64,000 bases of DNA from BJHQ01 sp964654285 (GCA_964654285.1 CAZZJC010000025.1:1-64000), one strand, 5' to 3'. Positions 25,384 through 33,847 are shown, counted from the first letter of the stretch. The notes: generated by a model not told the origin, from the letters alone. Made by a program: numbers and translations.

Positions 25384-27254
25384 CCGGCGGTTCAAGCGCG
25401 GCCGCGATGGAGGGCGACCACGCCGCCATCCTCGAACGGCTGCTCGCGGACGGCATCCTCAAGCAATGCCGCTACAGCGCCCTGGCGCGGCTGCTGCCGC
25501 ACCTGCGCCTGCGCACCTGCGTCGTGGGCGAGCACCTCTTCGCGGTCGAGGCCCCGGCCGACCACCTGTTCCTGGTGGTCTCCGGCCGGGTCGAACTGGT
25601 CACCCCGCTCGGCCGGCGCCATGTGGTCAAGGCCGGCGGCCGGGTGGGCGACGAGGCCGGCACCGAGGTCCGCCACTACCTGGCCACCGCCGAGGCGACC
25701 GAACCGCTGACGGTCGTCAGCATTCCTCGGGAAAAACTGCGCGAGGCGCTGATCCCGACGCCGGAGGTGCAGGCGGAATTCTCGCTGGCGATCATGCGGA
25801 CCTTCAGCGGCGAGGCGGTCGCGGTCAAATCGACCAGCGCGATCCGTCGCGCCGCCGCGCGGGTGCCGGCGTCGATCGCCTTCGGCTGGCTGCTCACCGC
25901 GCTGGCGCCCCCGGCGATCTGGTATGCAGCATCCAGCGCCGGGCTGCAGCATGATGCCGCCCTTTTCTGCGGCATCTTCAGCGCCGCCGTGCTGATGTGG
26001 ATCTTCAAGCTGGCCGACGAGTACGTGCCCGGGCTGTTCGTCCTGCTGGCCGCCATCTGCGTCGGCATGGCGCCGGCCAAGGTGGTGTTCTCGGGCTTCG
26101 CCTCCGACGGCTTCTTCATGGCCATGAGCATCCTCGGGCTGGGCACGGTGATCATCGCCTCCGGCCTGAGCTACCGCGCCAGCCTGCTGCTCCTGCGCTG
26201 GCTGCCCCGCAACCAGATCGGCCTGCATACCGGGCTGATCGGCATGGGCACCCTGCTGACCCCGATCCTGCCCACCGCGAACGGGCGGGTCGCGCTGATG
26301 GCCCCGATCCTCAATGATCTGGTCGAGGTCCTGCGCCTGAAGCCGGGCGGCAAGGTCGCGAACCACCTGGCGGTCGCGACCTTCACCGGGGCGACGTTGT
26401 TCTCGGGCATGTTCCTCACCAGCAAATCGGTGAATTTCGTGGTCTTCGGCATGATGTCGACCCAGATGCAGGAGCAGTACCAATGGGTCGGCTGGCTGGT
26501 CGCGTCAGCCGCGGTCGGCCTGGCGATGCTGCTGGCCTATGTCCTGCTGGTCGTGCTGTTCTTCCGCAACCGCGAACCGGTGGCGGTCTCGTGCCAGATG
26601 GTGGCGGCGCAGCTGCGGCTGCTCGGGCCGCTGAAGCAGCGCGAATGGGCGGCGATCGCCGGCATCGTGCTGTTCGTCCTCGGCATCATCTCCTTCTCGG
26701 CGCATGCGATCCCGCCGCCGTGGATCGGTCTGACCATCCTCTATGGCCTGCTGCTGTGCGGCAGCCTGACGAAGAAGGAGTTCCGGCAGCAGGTCGACTG
26801 GCCATTCCTGGTCTACCTGGCGACCATCGTCGGCATCGTCGGGCTGATCAATGCGGTCGGGCTGGATGCCCTCATCGCCAGGCACCTGGCGGCGGTCGGC
26901 ACCTCGATGCGGACCGACTTCGCCGGCTTCATCCTGGTCCTCGCCGCGCTCACCTTCGTGCTGCGCCTGGCCATGCCGATCAACGCCACGATCGTGATCC
27001 TGGCGGCGGTCTTCCTGCCCCTGGCCGACCATGCCGGCATCAACCAGTGGGTGGTTGGCTTCATCATCCTGGTCCTGGGCGAGATGTGGATGTTCCCGTA
27101 CCAGTGCTCGTACTACCTCCAGTTCCAGGAATTGACGGTGAAGGACGCCTACACCGAAGCGACCTTCCTGCGCTTCAACCTGCTCATCAACGTGGTCAAG
27201 ATCGCGGCCATCTACGCCTCGATCCCGTTCTGGAAGCTGTTGGGGCTGCTGTGA
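25380..27254 (+). CDS. Cyclic-nucleotide-binding domain fused to DASS/ArsB-type anion permease
   Basis: Translation starts at GTG 25380, overlapping the previous TGA. Residues about 20-140 form a cNMP-binding-like domain (FAVEAPADHLFLVVSGRVEL, KAGGRVGDEAG). From about residue 170 the protein has ten or more helices of the divalent anion:Na+ symporter type, with TANGRVALMAPIL and SKSVNFVVFG re-entrant-loop-like motifs and a C-terminal AMPINATIVILAAVFLPLAD. The typical Arg of the cNMP phosphate-binding cassette is not obvious, so the domain may bind another ligand or none. Translocated substrate unknown. Confidence 0.75.
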   Translation: MTGGSSAAAMEGDHAAILERLLADGILKQCRYSALARLLPHLRLRTCVVGEHLFAVEAPADHLFLVVSGRVELVTPLGRRHVVKAGGRVGDEAGTEVRHYLATAEATEPLTVVSIPREKLREALIPTPEVQAEFSLAIMRTFSGEAVAVKSTSAIRRAAARVPASIAFGWLLTALAPPAIWYAASSAGLQHDAALFCGIFSAAVLMWIFKLADEYVPGLFVLLAAICVGMAPAKVVFSGFASDGFFMAMSILGLGTVIIASGLSYRASLLLLRWLPRNQIGLHTGLIGMGTLLTPILPTANGRVALMAPILNDLVEVLRLKPGGKVANHLAVATFTGATLFSGMFLTSKSVNFVVFGMMSTQMQEQYQWVGWLVASAAVGLAMLLAYVLLVVLFFRNREPVAVSCQMVAAQLRLLGPLKQREWAAIAGIVLFVLGIISFSAHAIPPPWIGLTILYGLLLCGSLTKKEFRQQVDWPFLVYLATIVGIVGLINAVGLDALIARHLAAVGTSMRTDFAGFILVLAALTFVLRLAMPINATIVILAAVFLPLADHAGINQWVVGFIILVLGEMWMFPYQCSYYLQFQELTVKDAYTEATFLRFNLLINVVKIAAIYASIPFWKLLGLL

Positions 27255-28285
27255 TGAGACTCCTGCGCAACCTCGCGATCATCCTCTTCGCCCTCGAAGT
27301 CGCGACGATGGTGGTCTGGACCAACCTCACCAAGCCCCGGCTGCTCATCCTGCACAGCTATTCCACCGATTATAACTGGGTGCAGGGGGTCAATCAGGGC
27401 ATCCGCCGCGGTCTGGGCCAGGCCGGCGACTGGAACGTGCGCTGGCATTATCTCGACACCAAGCGCCATCCCTGGCCCGAGCACAAGGCCAACGCCGGGA
27501 TCGCCGCCTGCCGGCTGATCGATCTCTGGCGACCCGATGCGGTCTTGGCGATCGATGATGACGCCCAGGCGTTCGTCGCCAGAAGGTACACCGATCGGCC
27601 CGGGATCAGCATGGTCTTCGCCGGGGTGAACAACGAACGGGCGGATTATGGCTACGACCGCGCCGCCAACGTCACCGGCATCCTTGAGCGCCTGCCGTTG
27701 GCGGCGCTCAAGGACGCGCTGCTCATCCTGGCGGCGAACCGGCCCCGCACCGGGCCCGTGCGGGTGGCGTTCCTGGGTGATCGCTCCGAGACCGTGGCGG
27801 GGGATGCCCGCTGGGTCCAGGCGCACGACTGGGCGCCGTTGGCCCTGGTCGACACCGTCCTGGTCGACGATCTCGATGCCTGGAACCAGGCCGTCGACCG
27901 CCTGTCCGCCACGGCGGACTTCATCGTGACCTCGAACTACCGTCGCATCGCGCAGAAGACCGGCAGCAAGGAACTGGTGCCCGCAGCGGATCTGATCGCG
28001 CAGACCTGCCAACGCTCGCGCATCCCGCTCATCGGCACCAACGCGTTCTTCGTCGACGATGGCGGCATGCTCGCCATCGCCACCTCGCCGCTGGAACAAG
28101 GCGAGGTGGCCCTCGGCATGGCCCGGCAGATCCTGGATCAGCATCACCTGGCCAAGGACATCCCGGTGCAGCACACCAGGGATTTCGTCGTGGCGCTCAG
28201 CCTCTCCCGGCTGAAGGCTTCCGGTCTGGTCCTGCCCCGCATCTATGAGGCCACGGCGCGGGCGAGCGGGCATTTCCGCGAGTGA
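27254..28285 (+). CDS. ABC-type substrate-binding-like protein, solitary
   Basis: The 343-residue protein has an N-terminal hydrophobic anchor (residues 4-22) and the PF04392/COG2984-type fold: LLILHSYSTDYNWVQGVNQG, then RPDAVLAIDDDAQ, ISMVFAGVNNERADYGY and NVTGILERLPL. These proteins sit outside the membrane and bind small ligands, either for ABC importers or as sensory partners. No ABC permease or ATPase lies next to it, and it overlaps the permease stop (TGATG). It may present a ligand to the preceding permease or to another membrane partner; that is inference. Confidence 0.7.
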   Translation: MRLLRNLAIILFALEVATMVVWTNLTKPRLLILHSYSTDYNWVQGVNQGIRRGLGQAGDWNVRWHYLDTKRHPWPEHKANAGIAACRLIDLWRPDAVLAIDDDAQAFVARRYTDRPGISMVFAGVNNERADYGYDRAANVTGILERLPLAALKDALLILAANRPRTGPVRVAFLGDRSETVAGDARWVQAHDWAPLALVDTVLVDDLDAWNQAVDRLSATADFIVTSNYRRIAQKTGSKELVPAADLIAQTCQRSRIPLIGTNAFFVDDGGMLAIATSPLEQGEVALGMARQILDQHHLAKDIPVQHTRDFVVALSLSRLKASGLVLPRIYEATARASGHFRE

Positions 28286-28332
28286 TCGGGGCGCCCACCC
28301 AAGAACCCGCCGCAATCGGTAACAGCACCGTC

Positions 28333-28401
28333 GATGGCCACAGGGAACGCAAAGGCCACCAATCGCCATCCCATGTGATCCATGTGCTCACTGTGGCCAT
28401 C
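28333..28401. promoter_or_regulatory. 11-bp perfect inverted repeat upstream of the B12 riboswitch
   Basis: GATGGCCACAG (28333-28343) is repeated in inverse as CTGTGGCCATC (28391-28401), separated by 47 bp. It lies between the substrate-binding gene stop (28285) and the riboswitch (28476), where the btuB promoter must be. It could be an operator or part of a transcript end. There is no T-run. Within the spacer, CATGTG occurs twice. Confidence 0.3.
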
Positions 28402-28475
28402 CCCCCCTGCGCTTCCCTGCGCGAGTGATTAGGCAGGGTCTTGCGGACCGGCCGTCGATCCCATGCTGCGCACCC

Positions 28476-28646
28476 GTCCAGGTTCCCCCGCTCAGCGGGG
28501 GCGAAGAGGGAAGCCGGTGGGGGCGATAGCCCGAATCCGGCGCGGACCCGCCACTGTAACCGGGGACCGTCGGCGAGGCCACTGCACGGTAACGTGTGGG
28601 AAGGCGCCGGACGGGATGAACCGGAAGTCAGGAGACCTGCCTGGAC
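28476..28646 (+). ncRNA. Cobalamin (B12) riboswitch
   Basis: The segment contains hallmark conserved blocks: AAGAGGGAAGCCGGTG near 28505, GCCACTGTAACC-type at about 28550, GGGAAGGC about 28600, and the B12 box AAGTCAGGAGACCTGCC (28625-28641). A perfect 7-bp closing helix P1 pairs GTCCAGG (28476-28482) with CCTGGAC (28640-28646). It precedes btuB and the whole btuCDF set, the classic target. Downstream hairpins at 28739-28759 and 28781-28798 lie just before the start codon, without a T-run, which favours translational control. Ligand binding should repress expression. Confidence 0.95.
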
Positions 28647-28738
28647 CTGTCGACGCGGCCCTCGGGGATGGGCACGGTCGGACGCAGGCATCCGCCTGCC
28701 CCGCCGTGTTTGTTCGCGATGGCCGGTCGGCTGGATGA

Positions 28739-28798
28739 CCGCGAGCGTGGTGCTCGCGGCATCACCACCCGAGCGCCTCGCCAGGGAACGGACCCTGG
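28739..28798 (+). promoter_or_regulatory. Hairpins between riboswitch and btuB start
   Basis: Two perfect stems precede btuB: CCGCGAGC/GCTCGCGG (28739-28746/28752-28759) and CCAGGG/CCCTGG (28781-28786/28793-28798). The second ends five bases before the AGGAG ribosome-binding site at 28803-28807. They may be the expression platform that masks the start region when B12 is bound, but no direct pairing with the Shine-Dalgarno is shown. Confidence 0.4.
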
Positions 28799-28813
28799 CC
28801 GGCAGGAGCCATC

Positions 28814-30802
28814 ATGGCCTCCGTCATCCGCAGCATCCCCCGCATCTCCACCCACCACCTCGTCCCGACGCTGGCCCTCATCGCCGCCGCCGGGTCCGGT
28901 GTCTGCCCGCACCTGAGCGCGGGCGAAGCCGAGCCGGCCCGCGTCGCCACGCCCGCTGCAGCCGCGTCGTCGTCGATCATCGTCACCGCCGACCGCGCCC
29001 CGAGCGATCTCGGCCGCACCACCGCCACGGTGGATGTCGTCACCCGCGACGATCTGCGCCAGGACGGCACGCCGGCCCAGGCCATCCAGGCGATCAGCAC
29101 GCTGCCCGGCATCGATGTCTTCCGCACCGGGGGCGGCATGGCGGGAGCGACCACCTTCCGCCTGCGCGGCGCCGACAATCACGACACCGCCATCCTGCTC
29201 GACGGCATCCCGCTCCACGATCCGACCGCCACCCAGTCGCAGCCGAATCCGGTGCTCCTCACCGGGGCCGGCCTCGATCGCATCGAGGTGGTCAAGGGCG
29301 CGCAGAGCGGCCTGTATGGCTCGTCCGCCGTCGCCGGTGTGGTCAACCTCGTCGGCGCCCGTCCGACCGCGACGAACCAGGGCCGCGCCCTGGTCGAATA
29401 CGGATCCTTCAACTCGTCGCGCGGGCTGGTCGAGGCCACCGGTCCGCTCAGCAGGACGGTGGGCTACGCCCTCACCGTGGAGGGGCTGAACAGCCAGGGC
29501 TATTCGGCCAAGACCGACCAGGGATCGAAGGGCGATCCACGCGGCCACGAGGACGACGCCTGGCGGCGCGGCAGCCTCGACGGCCGGATCGAGTGGTCGC
29601 CCAGCGCCGACCTCAAGGTGTACGCGGCCCTGCGCACCGTGGCCTCGCGCAGCGAGTACGACGATTATTCGGCGAATTTCGACGACGCTCCGCTCTACCA
29701 GGTCGACCACCTGAACCGGGTGTCGGCCGGGGCCGAGGGCCAGGCCGGCCAGCGCCGCTCCGGCGCGACGCAGCGCGATCTCTGGTACGCGGTCGATGCC
29801 GCGCTCACCACCACCGGGCATGACTACGCCGGCTCGGCCTACGACAGCCGCTACGAGGGCGATGAGCAGTACGTCTCGGCCCGCACGCGCTGGTTCGGCT
29901 TCGGCGATGTCGTGGTCGGCGGCGGCATCGACTGGCGGCGTTCGGCCATGCGCTACACCGCCGGCGACGACTTCGGCAACTTCCATGCCCAGGACTCGAA
30001 CACCGGCGTCTACGCCCAGCTGTCCTGGAGCGACGCGCTCAATGAGCTGACCGGCACCGTGCGCGAGGATTTCCACAGCCGCGACGGCGACGCCACCACC
30101 TGGCGCCTGGGCGCGGCGCGCTGGGCCTGGGACAAGCGGATGAAGCTGCACGCTTCGGCGGCGACCGGCTTCCGCGCGCCCAGCGTCTATGAACTGCATG
30201 CGCCGGACTTCTTCGGCAGCCCGGTCGGCAATCCATCGCTGACGCCGCAGCGCAACGTGTCCTACGATGCCGGGCACGAGACCGAGCTCGCGCCCGGGCT
30301 CAGCCTGAGCAACGTGTACTTCCGCACCGAATGGAGCTCGGCCATCGCCTACGACTGGACCAAGGGCTATTACAACGCGCCTGGCGGCCGCTGGGTGCAG
30401 GGGGTCGAGAACGCCCTCGCCTTCCAGCCGGCCGGGGATCCCCTGCGGCTGCGCCTGTTCTGGACCATGCAGGAGAGCAACGACGGCACCGGCCACGAGG
30501 TCATGCACACCCCGCGTCAGAGCGGCGGCGCGGTGGCGGGCTGGCGCTGGGCCAAGACCTCGCTTGATGTCACCGTGCGCCACGTCGGGTCGCGCTTCGC
30601 GAGCGACGGGAACCAGAACCGGCTCGACAGCTACACCACCGTCGCCGCCCGCGTCGCCTGGCAGGTCAAAACCTGGCTCGAACTCTCGCTGCGCGGCGAG
30701 AACCTGACCGACGCGCGCTATGTGCCGCAGCGCGATTCCAACGCCAACGAATACACCCACATGCCTCCGGCGGTGTTCGCCGCCGCCGCGGCGACCTGGT
30801 GA
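28814..30802 (+). CDS. btuB: TonB-dependent outer-membrane receptor, BtuB-type
   Basis: The 662-residue protein has a signal region, then the N-terminal plug: IIVTADRAPSDLGRTTATVD, ISTLPGIDVF, TFRLRGADNHDTAILLDGIP and DRIEVVKGAQSGLYGSSAVA. The rest is a beta-barrel ending in an aromatic-rich strand (VFAAAAATW). A TonB-box-like IIVTA precedes the plug. Preceded by a B12 riboswitch and followed by btuCDF, it should import cobalamin across the outer membrane. The ATG at 28814 has AGGAG seven bases upstream. Confidence 0.9.
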   Translation: MASVIRSIPRISTHHLVPTLALIAAAGSGVCPHLSAGEAEPARVATPAAAASSSIIVTADRAPSDLGRTTATVDVVTRDDLRQDGTPAQAIQAISTLPGIDVFRTGGGMAGATTFRLRGADNHDTAILLDGIPLHDPTATQSQPNPVLLTGAGLDRIEVVKGAQSGLYGSSAVAGVVNLVGARPTATNQGRALVEYGSFNSSRGLVEATGPLSRTVGYALTVEGLNSQGYSAKTDQGSKGDPRGHEDDAWRRGSLDGRIEWSPSADLKVYAALRTVASRSEYDDYSANFDDAPLYQVDHLNRVSAGAEGQAGQRRSGATQRDLWYAVDAALTTTGHDYAGSAYDSRYEGDEQYVSARTRWFGFGDVVVGGGIDWRRSAMRYTAGDDFGNFHAQDSNTGVYAQLSWSDALNELTGTVREDFHSRDGDATTWRLGAARWAWDKRMKLHASAATGFRAPSVYELHAPDFFGSPVGNPSLTPQRNVSYDAGHETELAPGLSLSNVYFRTEWSSAIAYDWTKGYYNAPGGRWVQGVENALAFQPAGDPLRLRLFWTMQESNDGTGHEVMHTPRQSGGAVAGWRWAKTSLDVTVRHVGSRFASDGNQNRLDSYTTVAARVAWQVKTWLELSLRGENLTDARYVPQRDSNANEYTHMPPAVFAAAAATW

Positions 30803-30810
30803 GGTGACGC

Positions 30811-31836
30811 GTGCGACCCGCCGTCCTCATTCTCGGGCTCATCGTCCTGCTCGCGCTGGGCATCGCGGCGGGTCTGGTGGTGGGGGCGGCGGGACTCAGC
30901 GACGCATCGACCCGCGCGATGCTGCTCGAACTGCGCGCCCTGCGCATCGCCTCGGCGGCGTTCGCCGGCGCCGCCCTGGCGGTGGCCGGGGTGCTCGCGC
31001 AGGGCCTGTTCCGCAATCCGCTCGCGAGCCCCGATGTGCTCGGCACAACGGCCGGAGCGGCCCTGGGCGGGCAGCTCGTCATCCTCTTCCTTACCAGCAT
31101 CGGCAGCGCCGTGGCCCTGCCGGTGTGGCTCGCCCCGGAGATGGCCCTGCCGGTCGGCTGCCTGATCGGCGGCCTGGCCACCCTCGCGGCGCTGATGGCG
31201 CTGGCGCGATCGACCACGCGCCTCGGCGAGGGAATGGTCGCGGTGCTGCTCGCCGGATTCGTGATCAATGCCGCGATCCTGAGCATTTCCGCCCTGGTCA
31301 CCACCCTGACCCGGGGCGATTGGGCGCTCGGCCGGGCGCTGATGGAATTCAGCCTGGGCGGACTCGGCGGCAAGGGCCGCACGCACCTGGTGCTGGCCGC
31401 GCCGCTGGTCGTGCTCGGGATCATCGCCGCCCTGGCCTGGAGCCGCGTGCTCGATCTGCTCCTCAGTGGCGAGGACGAGGCCGGCGCCCTGGGCGTCGAC
31501 GTGCGTCGCGCCCGCCGCTGGATCCTGGTCTGGACGGCGCTGTTGACCGCTGCGGCGGTATCGCTCGGCGGGGGCGTCGCCTTCGTCGGATTGGTGGTGC
31601 CGCATGCCCTGCGCGGCCTGGTCGGCCCCGGCCACCGCCGCCTGGTGCCGCTCGCGGCGATCGGCGGAGCCGCCTTCCTGGTCTGGTGCGATGTCGGGGC
31701 GCGTGGTCTGCCGCTGGTCGCCGGCAGCAGCATGCGGGACCAGGCCGAGGTCCCCCTGGGCGTGATCACCGGCCTGATCGGGGCCCCGCTGTTCCTGCTG
31801 CTGCTCATCCGCACGCGTCGCGAGGGGCTGGTATGA
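30811..31836 (+). CDS. btuC: FecCD-type ABC permease, cobalamin uptake
   Basis: The 341-residue product starts with GTG 30811, eight bases after the btuB stop. It has about ten membrane helices and the FecCD-family signatures RNPLASPDVLGTTAGAALGG, LGVDVRRARRW and FVGLVVPHALRGLVGP. It forms the inner-membrane channel for vitamin B12 with the ATPase encoded downstream. Its TGA (31834-31836) lies in a GTATGAAC repeat that is duplicated at the start of btuD, marking an insertion between the two genes. Confidence 0.9.
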   Translation: MRPAVLILGLIVLLALGIAAGLVVGAAGLSDASTRAMLLELRALRIASAAFAGAALAVAGVLAQGLFRNPLASPDVLGTTAGAALGGQLVILFLTSIGSAVALPVWLAPEMALPVGCLIGGLATLAALMALARSTTRLGEGMVAVLLAGFVINAAILSISALVTTLTRGDWALGRALMEFSLGGLGGKGRTHLVLAAPLVVLGIIAALAWSRVLDLLLSGEDEAGALGVDVRRARRWILVWTALLTAAAVSLGGGVAFVGLVVPHALRGLVGPGHRRLVPLAAIGGAAFLVWCDVGARGLPLVAGSSMRDQAEVPLGVITGLIGAPLFLLLLIRTRREGLV

Positions 31837-31838
31837 AC
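31831..31838 (+). repeat. 8-bp direct repeat, left flank of insertion
   Basis: GTATGAAC here overlaps the btuC stop (TGA 31834-31836) and contains an ATG in the position where btuD would start in an uninterrupted ATGA overlap. The same 8 bases recur at 32033-32040 at the btuD start, consistent with a target-site duplication. Confidence 0.6.
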
Positions 31839-31840
31839 TT

Positions 31841-31942
31841 AAAAATCGCAATTGCACCCCATCTGCGGCGTTGGTCGTCGGTCATGTGGCGCTGCCACAC
31901 TCCCTCCTCCCGCCTTGCATATGGGGCGCACTTGCGATTTTT
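31841..31942 (+). repeat. 102-bp palindromic (MITE-like) element, copy 2
   Basis: This is the inverse-orientation match to the element at 13676-13777: same length, four substitutions (about 96% identity). It has terminal inverted repeats beginning AAAAATCGCAA and a central hairpin GTGGCGCTGCCAC. It starts two bases after the left direct repeat at the btuC/btuD junction, and about 90 bp of lower-GC DNA separate it from the right repeat. It contains no ORF. Confidence 0.85.
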
Positions 31943-32032
31943 GCCGGCAATTTTCAGGTACCGATCGGAAATTTATCAGTCCGTTTACCAGAGCCTGCTT
32001 GTTAAAAACATGAGGCTCATGTGCGAGATCTA
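31943..32032 (+). other. Low-GC tail of the btuC/btuD insertion
   Basis: About 90 bp of relatively AT-rich sequence (for example GGAAATTTATCAGT and CTTGTTAAAAAC) completes the insertion between the 102-bp element and the right direct repeat. No gene, promoter or terminator is convincing. The equivalent 87-bp stretch beside copy 1 (13589-13675) is also lower in GC but is not clearly homologous. Confidence 0.45.
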
Positions 32033-32040
32033 GTATGAAC
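32033..32040 (+). repeat. 8-bp direct repeat, right flank of insertion
   Basis: GTATGAAC includes the btuD start ATG (32035-32037). With the copy at 31831-31838 it brackets 194 bp of inserted sequence. Reading the repeat once restores a normal 4-bp ATGA overlap between btuC and btuD. Confidence 0.6.
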
Positions 32041-32823
32041 GCGCCCTGCGCAGCGCTGCGCGCCGACCAATTGACGGTCGACCACCTCGACGTGCGTCGC
32101 GGGCCGTGCCTGGTGGTCCGTGATGCCGGCTTCACCGCCCTCGCCGGCCAGGTGACGGCGTTGATCGGCCCCAACGGCGCCGGCAAGTCGACCGTGCTCA
32201 AGGCGGTGCTCGGCCTGCTGCCATCGACCGGGAGGATCGAACTCGACGGGGCCGACCTGCGCCGCCTGCCGGCCGATCGCCGCGCCCGCCTGATCGGCTA
32301 CATCCCCCAGCGCAGCCAGCTCTCGGCCGCACTGCGGGTCGCGGAGGTCGTGGCGATGGGTCGCTTCGCCCATGTCGGCCCGTTGGGCCGGCTTTCGTCC
32401 GCCGATGCCTGCGCCGTCGACCAGGCGTTGGCCGACGCCGACGCCATGCACCTGGCGAAACGCGCCTTCTGCGACCTGTCGGCGGGTGAACAGCAGCGCG
32501 TGCTGGTCGCACGGGCCCTGGCCGGCGGATCCGGCGCCGTGCTGATGGATGAGCCCACGGCGGCGCTCGATGTCGGCCATGTGCTGGCCTTCGAGGAGCT
32601 TCTGCGCCGACTCGCGGATTCGGGCCGGGTCGTCGTGGTCGTCCTGCATCAGCTTGACGAGGTGCGCCGGGTCGCCGATCGCGCCGTGCTGTTCGCCCGC
32701 GGCCGGGTCGAGGCGGCGGGGTCGACCGCGGAAGTGCTCGATGCCGGCCACCTGCGCCGCGTCTTCGGGGTCGAACCGGTGCCTGGTGCCGGACTGGGTT
32801 TCCGTCGGGCGGCAGCACCATGA
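32035..32823 (+). CDS. btuD: ABC transporter ATPase, cobalamin uptake
   Basis: The 262-residue protein has all ABC motifs: Walker A GPNGAGKST (about residues 45-53), Q-loop IPQRSQLSAAL, signature LSAGEQQRV, Walker B AVLMDEP followed by TAALD, and a switch His in VVVLHQLD. It pairs with the permease upstream. Because of the insertion at the junction it no longer overlaps btuC and now needs its own ribosome entry; a clear Shine-Dalgarno is not visible before the ATG (TGCGAGATCTAGT), so expression may be reduced. Confidence 0.9.
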   Translation: MNAPCAALRADQLTVDHLDVRRGPCLVVRDAGFTALAGQVTALIGPNGAGKSTVLKAVLGLLPSTGRIELDGADLRRLPADRRARLIGYIPQRSQLSAALRVAEVVAMGRFAHVGPLGRLSSADACAVDQALADADAMHLAKRAFCDLSAGEQQRVLVARALAGGSGAVLMDEPTAALDVGHVLAFEELLRRLADSGRVVVVVLHQLDEVRRVADRAVLFARGRVEAAGSTAEVLDAGHLRRVFGVEPVPGAGLGFRRAAAP

Positions 32824-33794
32824 ACCGGACCGATCTGATCAACACCGCCGCGATCCTCCTCGCCCTGGCCGGATCCGTGGCCGGCGTCGCCTGGCTGCGG
32901 CAGCCTCCGCCGATGGTCTCCGTCGCGGCGCCGACGACCGCCGCCTCCCTGCGCTGGACGATCCTGCCGGATGGTGGCCGCGCCCTGCCCGATGCGCGCG
33001 GCGTGCTGGTGCCGGCGCGGGATTACCGCCGCATCGCCAGCCTGTCGCTGGCCAGCGATCTGCTGCTGGTCGAACTGCTCCCGCATGGTCGGCATGTCGC
33101 CGCCAGCGCGTTCTCCTTCGGTCGTGCCAACTGGCGGCTTGAAGGGCTGCCGCGCCTCGATGGCCTGAAGGATGTCGAGCGGCTGATCGCGCTCAAACCG
33201 GATCTGGTCGTGGCCACGGTATTCGCAGGCGAAGAGGCGCAGGCGGCGCGCCTGCGCGAGGCCGGCATCATGGTCTGGGATCTCGGTCCGATGCGCGGGC
33301 GTGCCACCCTGGAACGCACCGCGATCGAGGTCTCGGCCCTGCTCAACAATGAGGATCTCGGCCGGCGCTGGGCCGCGTCCTTCGCTCGGCGCCTGGATGC
33401 GGTCGCCAGCGCCCTGCCGGCGACCGCGAAGCGCAAGCGGGCGGTGTGGCTGATGCCGATCATGGACAAGCTCTACGGCGGCACCAAGGGCACGAGCTAC
33501 CACGATGTGCTGACCAGCGCCGGGCTGATCGATGCGGCGGCGGAACGCTACCGCGACTGGCCCGACTACGCTCCCGAACACCTCATCGCCATGGATCCCG
33601 ATGTGCTGATCGTCGCCTCCGACAAGGCCGCGGTCCTGCGCCGGATGCCGGGCCTGGCCGGTCTGCGCGCCGTGCGCGATCCCGACGGGATCATCGAGAT
33701 CCCGTCCGACCTCGCCGACGTGCCCGGACCGCCGATGCTCGAAGCCGCCGAGGAGCTCTTCGCCCGCGCCTACGGCCGCCCTTCGTCTCGGTGA
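32820..33794 (+). CDS. btuF: Periplasmic cobalamin-binding protein, BtuF-type
   Basis: The 324-residue protein overlaps btuD by ATGA. An N-terminal membrane segment (residues 8-26) acts as signal or anchor. The class III binding fold is seen in YRRIASLSLASDLLLVELLP, DVERLIALKPDLVVATVF, LTSAGLIDAAAERY and LIAMDPDVLIVAS. It would deliver B12 to the BtuCD importer. The N-terminus has no clear lipobox. Substrate is inferred from the riboswitch-controlled operon rather than from residues. Confidence 0.85.
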   Translation: MNRTDLINTAAILLALAGSVAGVAWLRQPPPMVSVAAPTTAASLRWTILPDGGRALPDARGVLVPARDYRRIASLSLASDLLLVELLPHGRHVAASAFSFGRANWRLEGLPRLDGLKDVERLIALKPDLVVATVFAGEEAQAARLREAGIMVWDLGPMRGRATLERTAIEVSALLNNEDLGRRWAASFARRLDAVASALPATAKRKRAVWLMPIMDKLYGGTKGTSYHDVLTSAGLIDAAAERYRDWPDYAPEHLIAMDPDVLIVASDKAAVLRRMPGLAGLRAVRDPDGIIEIPSDLADVPGPPMLEAAEELFARAYGRPSSR

Positions 33795-33847
33795 GTGCGC
33801 CATCCGCACCCGCCGGTACGGCGCGATCCGCCGGGATCCGCCGGCAA

